Positions 10,901-19,813 are shown, numbered from the stretch's first letter. The stretch is DNA of 64,000 nucleotides from Cordylochernes scorpioides (GCA_030710605.1 CP092863.1:61494393-61558392), one strand, 5' to 3'. The notes: generated by a model not told the origin, from the sequence alone. Made by a program: numbers and translations.

Positions 10901-12237
10901 TCCAGGGTTCCTAGCTGCAGCAGGGCCAAAGACACCTGGATGTAGCAGTCCGCTAGAGACTTGTGGCTCCGGGTCATCCGGTCTCCTCTCTGGGTGGCCT
11001 CCCGAACATGGTTGTGGTACTGGACCAGGAAGGTTCTGTCGTGTTCGAAAAACTCATCAACATCCTGCAACACAAGTTGTTATTAACAGTTGGGGTATGT
11101 AGAAACTTTTTCGGGGGTCAAGTGAAGGGTGGTCTAAATTGTTGTTTTTCGACCCCAGGATCGAATCCAGGATTGAGGACTTTTTTCTAATTAATTTAAA
11201 AAAATGCTTCAATGGCCCTCGATTCTTGCCAAAGTCCAACCCCACCAGCGAGTGCAAGTAACCAAATGAGGCTCTGACATATTTGTAAGTGCAAAAGTCG
11301 AACTGCTTTTCACATGTGTAGACATGTGGTGTACTTACAGTAAAAGCAGTCGCCTACTTCTACCAACCATGATTATCATGGCTGTACCACGTGTACTATG
11401 GATAAGCAAAAAAAAAAACATATTACATTGGGATAAATATCAAGTAACTGTTGATTCTTTCATTTCTCTCTTTTTGGATATTGGTCAATACATTTTCCTT
11501 CTTTTTTTATATAGTTTTAGTGTTTCCACACACTTTTAACTTTAAATTTTGCTTCCTTTATTTTTCAGGAAGCTTCTAGGGTCAGCTTTTTGTTGCTCAA
11601 TGAAGTAGTCTTGCATCCCACTGATGAGTGCCAACAGTCAATGTGGTTGGTGTTTCTTGATTTAACAAGAGAGGGTTTCTGGACAATATTTATTCTGTAA
11701 TTAAACAAAAAGAAATCATTTATTCCTATAGATGGCACAAGTCATCAACAACTCTCAACAGACAATTTTTTTCCCTGATTTGACCAACTGATCTTGTATA
11801 ATTTCCCTTTGTTCTTTTTTAGTTAGTTTATACACACACACTTAGCCTGACCTCCGCACACTGAACATGTTAATTTCATTATAAATTCCCAGATCACAAG
11901 ACTCATAGTTCCACCACGATGGCATCACAAGAGTTGTACATAAAAGAGGAATACCTTGACAGTGGAAGACAGAAGGAGGTCATCGGCAGACTTGCTGATA
12001 TTGGACCAGAGACTGGCCAAACGTTCTTTCTTGTTCTTGCCGCGAACATTGAGCTGTCAACCAACCACAGGACACAGTCAGCTATGTCTATCCATCCAGA
12101 CATGTCAACCTACCTCTTGGTCATACTCCAGGAAGATGATAAAGTTGGGATCTGTGCGGAAGACTGGGTGACAAGCCAGCCGTTGCAGGAAGACCTCGTG
12201 CATGGCCACAGTCTTCTTAAAGGTGGCCAGGTATTCT
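4838..12237 (-). CDS. SNX5/SNX6-type sorting nexin, 3' half (seven exons)
   Basis: Sorting nexins 5 and 6 pair with SNX1/SNX2 on endosomes, form BAR-coated tubules and recycle receptors such as the mannose 6-phosphate receptor. Seven GT-AG exons (12237-12114, 12053-11955, 11064-10886, 7426-7387, 7326-7144, 5105-5042, 4980-4838) join in frame. They cover the end of the PX domain (EVFLQRL, FLEYDQE), the RGKNKKE linker and the BAR domain ([49 protein letters not shown]), ending EEGC. Exon phases match throughout. The 5' exons (PX start) are absent upstream on this strand. They occur on the plus strand in contig C, so this is probably the end of that same gene placed in inverted orientation. The introns hold tandem arrays, SINEs and MITEs. 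Confidence 0.9.
5042..5105 (-). CDS. Sorting nexin exon, BAR domain
   Basis: This 64-bp exon ([21 protein letters not shown]) lies between a TTCCAG acceptor and a GTAGGT donor. It corresponds to the CCQKFEKISESAKQ stretch of vertebrate SNX6. It ends in phase 1, which fits the next exon. Confidence 0.88.
5164..5335 (-). mobile_element. SINE, head-truncated copy
   Basis: It matches the tail half of the SINE at 3988-4304, from the A-rich end through the CGAACTGCTTTTCAC block, and lacks the tRNA-like head. 5' truncation is typical of retroposed SINEs. It lies in a sorting nexin intron. Confidence 0.75.
5456..5595. repeat. Palindromic MITE-like repeat (ACACAAGGTAATAAGACC family)
   Basis: Inverted arms ACACAAGGTAATAAGACC and GGTCTTATTACCTTGTGT enclose a GTGTAATACAC centre. 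An outer block resembles the ATCCAAATTGTGC tail seen elsewhere. Family members lie near 6122, 8765, 9500, 32355, 34355, 48424, 53427 and 54985. Confidence 0.7.
5741..5911. repeat. Foldback element with 40-bp inverted ends
   Basis: ATTATGAAAAAGGCATCTCC at the left and its inverse at the right flank a 90-bp centre. The inner arms TGAAAGTTGC and GCAACTTTCA also pair. A related half-copy is at 36900-36990. It has no coding capacity and is intronic in the sorting nexin gene. Confidence 0.7.
6122..6200 (+). repeat. MITE fragment with hammerhead-like CTGATGA core
   Basis: CTGATGA (6122-6128) is followed by a stem GGTGACA, loop ATGC, TGTTGCC, then GTCACACAC. Sister copies of the family read GAAACGTCACACAC at the equivalent place. 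Together they describe a hammerhead-type layout with GTC as the cleavage triplet. In this copy GAAA is missing, so it should be inactive. Confidence 0.45.
6200..6400 (-). repeat. Duplicated fragment of the 7144 exon boundary
   Basis: On the minus strand it repeats the region around the donor of the 7144-7326 exon, including a decayed stretch equivalent to the NRDVHE codons and flanking intron. A second copy is at 6645-6885. The copies share CACCTGGGTGAATCCTGTG and a GGTCCCA end. Confidence 0.5.
6441..6615. repeat. Foldback element with CTTCGGCCAGTA ends
   Basis: Inverted arms of about 35 bp (6441-6475 and 6580-6615) contain AAAGATACTTCGGCCAGTA. The right half carries CCTGACGA, a possible stem ending TTTTGTC, then AAAACATC. 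This resembles a worn hammerhead-like core (CTGANGA, stem, GAAA). Confidence 0.65.
6645..6885 (-). repeat. Second duplicated exon-boundary fragment
   Basis: The minus strand gives a degraded equivalent of the NRDVHE exon end (NKDVHEL) followed by intron sequence parallel to that after 7144. The donor is not a GT here, so it is a non-coding duplicate inside the intron. Confidence 0.5.
6893..7080 (-). repeat. LINE-associated interspersed repeat
   Basis: It contains GGTACTATCAGC, CTCCTAACATGGAGTAC and CTACTCAGTGGCAGGC blocks (in reverse). The same unit recurs at 30030-30330, 46070-46370, three times in 52200-53030, at 55200-55330, 59945-60135 and 61680-61950. It usually sits next to a LINE C-terminal fragment. 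Confidence 0.65.
7144..7326 (-). CDS. Sorting nexin exon, BAR domain core
   Basis: This 183-bp phase-0 exon encodes [18 protein letters not shown], then the [19 protein letters not shown] and [16 protein letters not shown] blocks. The acceptor is AGCAG and the donor GTAAAA. It matches the central BAR region of SNX5/6 closely. Confidence 0.92.
7387..7426 (-). CDS. Sorting nexin 40-bp micro-exon
   Basis: The exon encodes [13 protein letters not shown]. Its first G completes the Lys codon of the upstream exon (10886-11064), and the donor is GTAAGT. The acceptor TTCTAG immediately precedes it. The length is exactly what is needed to keep the frame. Confidence 0.88.
7460..8755. repeat. About 190-bp tandem array, seven units
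   Basis: Units begin with ACTTAAAACTAGGGCAAAAA and include TCTGAGCCTACATTTTGGA, ATCAAAACTGGTTACT and CCTACTTACTCAAG. They vary in A-run length and small indels. The ATCAAAACTGGTTAC block resembles the codons for IKTGH in the LINE fragment at 1735, which hints at a LINE origin. The array lies in a sorting nexin intron. Confidence 0.85.
8765..9125. repeat. ACACAAGGTAATAAGACC palindromic repeat with internal spacer
   Basis: The left arm starts at about 8788 and the right arm ends at about 9120. The right half keeps AAAACGTCACACAC, the family's hammerhead-like 3' block. The AT-rich centre (8820-9040) holds no gene. Confidence 0.6.
9126..9609. other. Intron with LINE-end debris
   Basis: 9200-9320 repeats the LINE tail unit (CACCATCAACAAGCTCTA, GATTGAGTGGATATAAG). 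9500-9575 is a partial ACACAAGGTAATAAGACC repeat. Nothing else is recognisable. Confidence 0.45.
9610..9792. mobile_element. Pogo-like MITE, full length
   Basis: Inverted ends read CAGTAGAACCTCC and a degraded inverse ending TTCTACTG, flanked by TA. The body has repeated GGACA and GTCC blocks. TA target sites and the CAGTAGAACCTCC-type end match pogo/Tigger-like MITEs. Many other copies lie in this window. Confidence 0.75.
10030..10830 (-). repeat. About 82-bp tandem array derived from a LINE 3' end
   Basis: About nine units, each with GACACCATCAACAAGCTCTA, CAGGCTTGATACCCTGATAT and GATTGAGTGGAGATAAGAAA. In the LINE fragments at 54600 and 29350 the same sequence encodes the final residues [12 protein letters not shown] and the start of the 3' UTR. 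The array is therefore an expansion of that LINE end. It lies next to sorting nexin exon 10886-11064. Confidence 0.85.
10886..11064 (-). CDS. Sorting nexin exon, start of BAR domain
   Basis: This 179-bp exon encodes [20 protein letters not shown], then [20 protein letters not shown] and a [10 protein letters not shown] end. The acceptor is TTGCAG. The donor is placed within GAGAAGTACT so that AA plus the next exon's G gives Lys. This fits SNX5/6, where DVDDFFEHERTF opens the BAR domain. Confidence 0.92.
11110..11418 (+). mobile_element. tRNA-derived SINE, full length
   Basis: The head keeps GGGTGGTCTAAA and GGATCGAATCC. The body carries CAAGTGCAAGTAACCAAA, GAACTGCTTTTCACATG and ACTATGGATAAGC, ending in an A run. 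Its inverted counterpart is the SINE cut by the right edge of the window (63851-64000). Confidence 0.8.
11955..12053 (-). CDS. Sorting nexin exon, PX-BAR linker (contig A copy)
   Basis: The 99-bp exon encodes [20 protein letters not shown], then [13 protein letters not shown]. It is flanked by CAG and GTATTC. It differs from the plus-strand copy at 63182-63280 by one synonymous change (GCC against GCA, Ala). Confidence 0.92.
12114..12237 (-). CDS. Sorting nexin exon, end of PX domain (contig A copy)
   Basis: The 124-bp exon encodes [20 protein letters not shown], then [20 protein letters not shown] and E. It begins in phase 2, needing the GC that ends the exon at 54803-54924. It appears identical to 62998-63121. 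Confidence 0.93.
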
Positions 12238-12412
12238 CTGTACACAGCAGGGAGGTTACAACATATCTCTATATATATACAATGAAAGGATTTAAAAGCA
12301 CTAATGTTTCTTTTATACATAATACAAACATCTTCTGCCCTTACTGCAACGATAAGATATATTGGGAGGGCTTGGCTCATCAGTGGTGAACTCTCCCAGC
12401 AGTTTCGCCAAT

Positions 12413-12965
12413 TTAATCCACCAGACCGTTTCTCAGAGTTCTAATACTGTATTGGACGATTCTGCTTATATAAACAGCACTGAAGGATGGAATCTCAGAA
12501 ATGGTTTTCAAGTGTAAGTGTAGGTTGGCTGAGAGATAAGCCATTGCTAATGGTAGTGCTTGTTTTCTGTTGTCGTCACAACAGTTTTTGGAGGTTAGAT
12601 ACATCTAGATTTCTCAATACCTCTTTAGGGTATTCAGGAAGATCTCCTTTCTTTTTGATTTGATGCAGTCGTGGATGGGTTGTGGTGAGGCTGGGTTTAT
12701 GAGGAATTTTAAGGCAGAGAGAGAGTGTGGCAAAGTTTTCTCGCCTCTCAAATGTCAAGAAGGGTTTCAAATGGTCTGTTCTAAATCTTGTAAACCTTGT
12801 GTGTAAACATTGCATGAGAGAATAGAACTCAAAAGTTCTTATGGTTTCTTGATGATGAACCAATGGTGTCCAACACAATAGAGTGAACTGTGACTATAAC
12901 AAACCATGGCTATAGTAAACCAAAGGTTGTCCCATTGGGGTTCGCTATAGATGGATTTTACTGTA
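12413..12965 (-). pseudogene. LINE C-terminal relic plus pogo-like end (contig A copy)
   Basis: The minus strand reads [20 protein letters not shown], then a [13 protein letters not shown] degraded tail, the same as the plus-strand relic at 62352-62640. The last 80 bases (12885-12965) end in ATGGATTTTACTGTA, a pogo-like terminus. Confidence 0.5.
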
Positions 12966-13269
12966 TTTATAACAAATACTTCTTTAATAATTAGTGCACA
13001 TTTATGGCACAAAATTTTCTTTCAATAAAATAATTCTTAGACTTTTCCCTGAAGAAAAAACTATTGGAAGAGTGGGTCGCATGGGTGAACCCTCCCAGCA
13101 GTTTCACCAGCTGATAATTTTTTAAACCATAGAAAAAAAAAAGGACAGTAGGAAGATGTTTTATTGAGGAAAAAAAAGAAAAAAAATCAATTCAAATATA
13201 GGTTTTAGAAGCCTGACTATGTGAAACCTACACCCGTGTCTACTGGGAATAAAGACCCTCAACATTTTT

Positions 13270-13562
13270 TTAGAAATATGGACACTCCAAGACATATCTA
13301 CACGTATTAGTGGATCATTTAACGCGATATGCTTGGACCTTTCCATAGAAGTCCACGAGTACCTTAACGTACATTCAAACCCTCAAAACTATACTACAAC
13401 AAGGATCTCCAAAATGTCTGTTATCTGACAGAGCGCCCGCTTTTACCTCAGAAAAATTCCGTAAATTTCTAATAACACATGGTATACAACACCTACTCAC
13501 CACCAGCAATAACCCACAAGCAAACGGTTTAATAGAATGCTAAAATGCCACCACTCATCCCC
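13270..13562 (+). pseudogene. Gypsy-type integrase core fragment
   Basis: The plus frame keeps the DDE integrase landmarks: VDHLTRYAW, LLSDRAPAFTS with the second catalytic Asp, HGIQH, and the SNNPQANGLIE block carrying the catalytic Glu. Two stops (after TFP and just after the Glu) break the frame, and no LTRs or other pol parts flank it. It lies exactly where contig A departs from the matching contig C allele, so it probably inserted or was retained in one allele only. Confidence 0.8.
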
Positions 13563-13565
13563 AAT

Positions 13566-14097
13566 CAGTACTTGTACTCTCTCTCTCTCTCTCTCTTGAG
13601 GTAACTCAGATTCCTGGAGCGTACAGTATTTGTGATAATGATCACATTCCATTTTAGCTGTTTGCTGATATAGACCTGTTTATAGAGCTCCATCCCAAGG
13701 CAATGAAGTTGACCAGTGTGGCGAAGGCTACCATCTACAAGTACCATCTTGGTCTTGAGGTGGGTAACACCAGCCATCACCTCGACCTACCCACTCTGTG
13801 GGAAAGAACTCTCGCAGTCCATTGGTGGTGGAGTCTTTCCAGCGGTGGGCGCCACCAATGACGACTGTATATATTTTATATATATGTATATTTATCAATT
13901 ATTTTATATATTTATATCTATTTATCATTATATAATCATATTTATATTTATTCTGTATTTAACCTTTTATAATCTTATATGGACATTGTAATAAATCAAT
14001 CTCTCTCTCTCTCTTGAGTTAACCGGGATTCCTGAAGCGTACAGTACTTGTGATAATGATCCCATTCCATTTTAGCTGTTTGCTGATATTGTAGCGT
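13566..14097. repeat. Low-complexity and duplicated block before gap
   Basis: Two copies of a segment (GCGTACAGTA, CCATTCCATTTTAGCTGTTT) at 13615-13672 and 14033-14092 follow CT-dinucleotide runs at 13580 and 14000. Between them are a GC-richer stretch of unknown origin (13700-13860) and an AT-rich run (13865-13990). Confidence 0.6.
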
Positions 14098-14197
14098 NNN
14101 NNNNNNNNNNNNNNNNNNNNNNNNNNNNNNNNNNNNNNNNNNNNNNNNNNNNNNNNNNNNNNNNNNNNNNNNNNNNNNNNNNNNNNNNNNNNNNNNN
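14098..14197. other. Assembly gap, 100 N
   Basis: Exactly 100 N, a conventional scaffold gap of unknown true size. It separates contig A from contig B. Confidence 0.98.
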
Positions 14198-14224
14198 AAA
14201 ACTATTATATACGTATATATACAG

Positions 14225-14643
14225 TATATGATTCTTTTGTAAAACGAAAATTAAAATTATACCGCGAATGTTTCTTTTAAAAATCGAAATTTATTTTCAA
14301 AGAGAAATAGCGACATTTCTAACTTTGAGGATGAGGTATGGAAAAGTGAAACATGAAGAGTAATGGAGAACGGAAAAATAAAAAGTGTCCAGGGGCGGGA
14401 ATCGAACCCACACCCTTCTGCTTACCGGGCAGGTGCCTTGTCCACTCGGCTACCCTGGACACTTTTTATTTTTCCGTTCTCCATTACTCTTCATGTTTCA
14501 CCTTTCCATACCTCATCCTCAAAGTTAGAAATGTCGCTATTTCTCTTTGAAAATAAATTTCGATTTTTAAAAGAAACATTCGCGGTATAATTTTAATTTT
14601 CGTTTTACAATCATCAGCCGCGTTATATTATATGATTCTTTTG
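14225..14643 (+). mobile_element. Palindromic element carrying a tRNA-like gene, 15-bp TSD
   Basis: The same family as 2284-2708. Arms (about 14240-14386 and 14460-14610) surround a tRNA-like sequence. TATATGATTCTTTTG is repeated exactly at 14225-14239 and 14629-14643. The one-sided tail after the palindrome reads CAGCCGCGTTATA. Here the tRNA is on the opposite strand relative to the tail, unlike the first copy. Confidence 0.78.
14387..14459 (-). tRNA. tRNA-like sequence, anticodon GGT (Thr-like)
   Basis: On the minus strand acceptor TCCAGGG pairs with CCCTGGA, D-stem GCC with GGC, and the T-arm is GTGGG TTCGATT CCCGC. The anticodon loop is CCGGTAA, again with C33. It differs from the 2445 copy mainly in the D and variable loops. 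A T-run lies just outside its 3' end. Function in translation is doubtful. Confidence 0.55.
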
Positions 14644-14697
14644 TTCAATTTTTAAAAGAATTTTATAAATACATGCATCTATAATAGTGTAACAAAC

Positions 14698-15680
14698 TAT
14701 TTATTAATTTTATTATTTTTATTAACAGAGAGGTCATTTTTATGTTTATATTGTGCTACTCTGTAAATTTCCCTCGTGGCTTAACTTTTGTTTACCATTC
14801 ATAGTTTGTTCTTGCCTGAAATAAATTGCTGTCTCATCCTGAAGTTTGTCAAGTTTTTTCCGGCCTAACCTGCCTCTTCCCTGACGGAGATCCTGTCCCT
14901 AGCCTCTCCAACCTGGTCATAGTGGTTTTATATATTCCGCTTTATGCGGCCATTGGGGCTCAAAAATAATTTATTTTGATTAGCAGCCCCGTAAATAAAG
15001 ATATTTTCTGAAGTTTGTCAAATCTCTCGATAGCTCAGTTGGCAGAGCGGTGGACTATAGATGAAATTTGTTTTTTCTCCTCTGCCAGATCTTAGGATCC
15101 CTTGCCACGAGTTCGCGTTCTGCAGCCATTTTGGGGGATAGAAGACCTTACTCATTAGGCCAATTAGCCCGGGAGTAAAGAAGAACGAAGTTTGTCTTCC
15201 TTCATTTTCCACGTGGCAATAGTGTCGAAATTTCATAATAGATGGCGCGCTATTGCATCATATTATAAATCTCTCTAGCTTTCGTTTAAGAAAGCCCTTC
15301 TACAGGAGAAAATATTTGACATCAAATCGCCAATATAGAATAAGAATTAAAATTAAATAAAATTCTTTGGGTGTTTATAGTTATTTGAATGCAGAATCAA
15401 CGCGGGCTTCCATTGCGCATGCTTATCCACTTCTGTATTCACAGAGGCGATATCTTCATTTGAAGGTTATGGGGTGGATTCAGGGAATAGTATATTGCCA
15501 CGTGGAAAATTAGGGAAGACAAAAACTTCAGGAGGAGGACAACAATTTATTTCAGGAAAGGAAAAACTATGAATGGTAAACAAAAGATAAGCCACGAGGG
15601 AAATTTACAGAGTATAGCAAAATATAAACAAAAAAATGACCACTCTGTTAATAAAAATAATAAAATTGATAAATACTTTG
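14698..15680. repeat. 1-kb inverted-repeat element with tRNA-Tyr relic inside
   Basis: Left arm (14698-14851) and right arm (15525-15680) are inverted copies of roughly 150 bp, sharing AAGCCACGAGGGAAATTTAC (right-arm sense) and a TTAATAAAAATAATAAAATT block. Between them lie a broken tRNA-Tyr, two CACGTGGCAA/CACGTGGAAA sites and unassigned sequence. No transposase is visible. Confidence 0.65.
15024..15110 (+). pseudogene. tRNA-Tyr pseudogene with intron relic
   Basis: CTCTCGATAGCTCAGTTGGC followed by AGAGCGGTGGACTATAGA is the 5' half of a eukaryotic tRNA-Tyr, with anticodon ATA in place of GTA. A 26-30 base intron-like insert follows position 37, as is usual for tRNA-Tyr. A 3' half starts with ATCTTAGG, but a T-arm cannot be found. 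It is a truncated pseudogene. Confidence 0.5.
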
Positions 15681-15779
15681 GTACAATATTATAAATTTCT
15701 GGAATGTCTATAAAGTTTCCACTATATTGCTGGATGATATACATTATTACATTCATTCGACATATTATAAATTATCATA

Positions 15780-17840
15780 AGACCAAAGGGTCTTAACAGG
15801 AACTTTTGTTGTTATTACTGTTATTCCTGTATGCACCCTACATTTCTGTGCTTGGAAAATCCGTATAAGACAAAAGGTCTTAATAAAGCTTTTTGTTGTT
15901 GTATATACCCTCTTCTACTTGGAGAATCTGTATACGACCAAAGGGTCTTAACAGGGATTTTTGTTGTTATTACTGTTATTCCTGTATGTACCCTACATTT
16001 CTGTGCTTGGAGAATCCGTATAAGACTAAAATGTCTTAATAAAGCTTTTTGTTGTTGTTTTTGTATATACCCTTTTCTACTTGGAGAATCTGTATAAGGC
16101 CAAAGGGTCTTAACATGGACTTTTGTTGTTGTTATTACTGTTATTCTTGTATGTACCCTACATTTCTGTGCTTGGAGAATCCGTATAAGACTGAAAGGTC
16201 TTAATAAAGCTTTTTGTTGTTGTTGTTGTATATACCCTCTTCTACTTGGAGAATCTGTATACGACCAAAGGGTCTTAACAGGGACTTTTGTTGTTATTAC
16301 TGTTATTCCTGTATGTACCCTACATTTCTGTGCTTGGAGAATCCGTATAAGACTAAAATGTCTTAATAAAGCTTTTTGTTGTTGTTTTTGTATATACCCT
16401 TTTCTACTTGGAGAATCTGTATAAGGCCAAAGGGTCTTAACAGGGACTTTTGTTGTTATTACTGTTATTCCTGTATGTACCCTACATTTCTGTGCTTGGA
16501 GAATCCGTATAAGACTAAAATGTCTTAATAAAGCTTTTTGTTGTTGTTTTTGTATATACCCTTTTCTACTTGGAGAATCTGTATAAGGCCAAAGGGTCTT
16601 AACATGGACTTTTTTGTTGTTATTGCTGTTATTTTTGTATGTACCCTACATTTCTGTGCTTGGAGAATCCGTATAAGACTAAAAGGTCTTAATTAAGCTT
16701 TTTGTTGTTGTTGTTGTATATACCCTCTTCTACTTGGAGAAGCTGTATAAGACTAAAGGGTCTTAACAGGGACTTTTGATGTTGTTATTACTGTTATTCC
16801 TGTATGTACCCTACATTTCTGTACTTGGAGAATCCGTATAAGACTAAAATGTCTTAATAAAGCTTTTTGTTGTTGTTTTTGTATATACCCTTTTCTACTT
16901 GGAGAATCTGTATAAGGCCAAAGGGTCTTAACAGGGACTTTTGTTGTTATTACTGTTATTCCTGTATGTACCCTACATTTCTGTGCTTGGAGAATCCGTA
17001 TAAGACTAAAATGTCTTAATAAAGCTTTTTGTTGTTGTTTTTGTATATACCCTTTTCTACTTGGAGAATCTGTATAAGGCCAAAGGGTCTTAACATGGAC
17101 TTTTTTGTTGTTATTGCTGTTATTTTTGTATGTACCCTACATTTCTGTGCTTGGAGAATCCGTATAAGACTAAAAGGTCTTAATTAAGCTTTTTGTTGTT
17201 GTTGTTGTATATACCCTCTTCTACTTGGAGAAGCTGTATAAGACTAAAGGGTCTTAACAGGGACTTTTGATGTTGTTATTACTGTTATTCCTGTATGTAC
17301 CCTACATTTCTGTACTTGGAGAATCCGTATAAGACTAAAAGGTCTTAATAAAGCTTTTTGTTGTTGTTGTATATACCCTCTTCTACTTGGAGAATCTGTA
17401 TAAGACCAAAGGGTCTTAACAGGGACTTTTGATGTTGTTATTACTGTTATTCCTGTATTTACCCTACATTTCTGTGCTTGGAGAATCCGTATAAGACTAA
17501 ATGGTCTTAATAAATCTTTTTGTTGTTGTTGTATATACCCTCTTCTACTTGGAGTAGCTGTATAAGGGTCTTAACAGGGACTTTTGTTGTTGTTATTACT
17601 GTTATTCTTGTATGTACCCTACATTTCAGTGCTTGGAGAATTCGTATAAGACTAAATGGTCTTAATAAAGTTTTTGTTGTTGTTGTATATACCCTCTTCT
17701 ACTTGGAGAATCTGTATAAGACCAAAGGGTTTGAACAGGGACTTTTGTTGTTATTACTGTTATTCCTGTATGTATCCTACATTTCTGTGTTTGGAGAATC
17801 CGTATAAGACTAAATGATCTTAATAAAACTTTTGTTGTTT
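15780..17840 (+). repeat. About 160-bp satellite array built from LINE 3' tails
   Basis: Roughly twelve to thirteen units. Each contains two related halves: CTTGGAGAATCCGTATAAGA, GTCTTAATAAAGCTTTTTG and TTG repeats; then CTTGGAGAATCTGTATAAGG, GGGTCTTAACAGGGACTTTT. The AATAAAGC plus TTG-repeat ending mirrors the 3' ends of the minus-strand LINEs at 19842 and 23105 (GAATCCTGTA, AATAAAGGC, TTG or TG tails). Subsets of units repeat as blocks of about 500-600 bp, which suggests recent unequal exchange. Confidence 0.88.
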
Positions 17841-19010
17841 TTATATTACATATGATTATAAAACTCTATAAATCTTTTATTTAGAGTTGCAGCGTCTTTT
17901 TTTTTTTTCTTCTGTAAATTGCTATATAGGTTGGTGATGTACAACTTTGTGTAAGTTTTAAGCGTTTAGAAAATTTCTTTAAAGTCTTATCTTTCGTCTA
18001 CAGTAGATTCTTGTACATAGGAATGTATGATTGATACAAATATGTAGCATGCGTCGAGAAATACGCTGAATACATTGTTGCTTAGCACCAAATACTCAAG
18101 AACTGAGTTACCTAGATGTGGTATAGGTTTAAGTAACGTAAGTTGTGCTAACATTGTTAACTTTATAACAAAATCAATAAGCAATCCACAGGTATCTTAT
18201 AACTATTTTTTATATCTCAAACTTTCAGGCTAATAGGCCTTTCAACTGGAGACCTAGATGTATGATTTCCAGCCAATTATACATGCCGGAAATAATATAT
18301 TTAAATTTTTATATTATATGATCTATAATATAAAGGTCACCTCTCCCGTCGATATAGACGCTAAAATTAAGTGTCATTTATTGAACGTCTTCTCAAACTA
18401 GCGAACACAGGTCGTTGACAAAGCCACAACACCAATTTTGATAAATTGGGAAGCGGTCATTTGGAGACCATGATTTCGGTCAAGTTCAGAGCGGGCTTTG
18501 ATTTCATGAGCTCCACAAGTTATTAAATTCATATTTCTTCCCATTTTCTCAATTTACCAAAGCTGGTATTGTGGCTATGTTACCGACTCAAGACCGCTAG
18601 TTTATTGAGACAACCAATAGATGGCGCTTATTTTTTAGAATATATTTTGACGAGGGAGACAACCTTGTATTTTTCTAAACACAATGATTTACAAGAATAT
18701 GAAAATTCATTCACAAAATTCGACTTATCAACATTTTTTCTATATAAAACAGAGTAGAAAACTGAAATAAAGATGAAAAAATGAATGACTGTGTCTTAAA
18801 CGTCATTTTAACAATTCATCCTGACCTGGGTTTACAGAGAGAAGTCGTTCAATAGTTACTAATCTTCATTCAACACGTTGTTGTTTATGTAAATATTCTT
18901 TACTCTTAAAAACTTGAGATACAAATCATAATGGACATGAATTTGTACAGAGTGCGTTTGGTAAGTAATGTTCTCTTTATATGTTCATTTTAAAAGTAAA
19001 TTTATTATAT
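17841..19010. other. No gene; partial foldback repeat at 18400-18660
   Basis: The stretch is AT-rich. CACAACACCAATTTTGATAA (18428) pairs with an inverted ACCAAAGCTGGTATTGTGG block near 18555, a repeat also seen near 23325 and twice at 50560-50760. No coding sequence is evident. Confidence 0.5.
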
Positions 19011-19813
19011 ACCGCTCAAAAAGAGCAATCTAGCTTATGTTATTTACAACAATTAATAATATGTAAAGGTTATTCACATATCAAAACAAAGTGTTATATA
19101 CGGGATTCTATCCAGGTTCATGACTGTCGAGAATGGAGAGTTTTAACCACTCGTCCACTGACTACATCTTCTTTTTATATACTAGAATAGTTTGTAACAT
19201 CGTTTTTTGCATAAAGGAAATCTGTTATTCATTTATAAGGTTAAATTTTACACATGTACATATCCCCATCATCACCAACTCTGACCTAAACAAATCTAAC
19301 TTAATGATCTATTTCTCCTCTTCTCATAGGCTTGCAGCTAGCAAGTATTCCTGTCCGTTCAGAGTTCTCATTATATTGCTAATATTCAGATGATATTGTA
19401 GGGTATTCATCCAAAATTGTCCATGAATTCCATTATTGTCCTTCTTTTCCTGATCTTCCATTGATAGATCCCACTAATAAGGACTTTATCCACTCCAAAA
19501 GTTGGGACAAGATGACCAGAAACATTGGTTCCTTAAAACAATATAAGCACTTTTAACGCTAATTTTCTTCTAAAATATATACAACAACAAAAATGCTTTA
19601 TTAAGAACTTTTAGTCATATACAGATTTTCTAAAGCAGAAATTTAAGGTATATGCAGGAATAATAGTAATAGTATCAGTAATATATAGGCAATGTTATTA
19701 TTCCTGGTTCCATAATAACTTTACTAGTTGCCTCACAAAAAGAGAAAAATGTGAAGAACCTGTTCATATTTTTATTGTAAATAACATAAGCTAGGTTGCT
19801 CTTTTTGAGCGGT
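19011..19813. mobile_element. 803-bp DNA element with 37-bp terminal inverted repeats
   Basis: Ends ACCGCTCAAAAAGAGCAAYC (19011) and its inverse (19777-19813) agree at 36 of 37 positions. The interior has no transposase. An inverted fragment of the satellite/LINE tail (TGCTTTATTAAGAACTTTTA) lies at 19592. It is a non-autonomous DNA transposon by structure, and the superfamily is not clear. Confidence 0.65.

Larger units (their letters stand above)
11268..14097. repeat. Left arm of large inverted duplication (pairs with 61585-64000)
   Basis: Read in reverse complement, this stretch matches 61585-64000, including both sorting nexin exons, the SINE, the pogo-like repeat and the last bases before the N gap (AGTACTTG to TTGTAGCGT). 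Homology breaks at about 13262, where this copy has an integrase relic instead of a LINE-associated repeat, and resumes just before the gap. This is consistent with two alleles of one locus in opposite orientation. Confidence 0.85.

Noticed and set aside
11919..12389. 156-codon plus-strand frame across the sorting nexin exons
   Set aside because: It is the antisense shadow of two minus-strand exons and their intron. The real reading is supported by splice sites and homology.
15831..17807. Apparent repetitive proteins of 88-95 residues in the satellite
   Set aside because: Cys/Leu/Val-rich translations of TTG-repeat DNA. Frames break between units and no conserved start exists.
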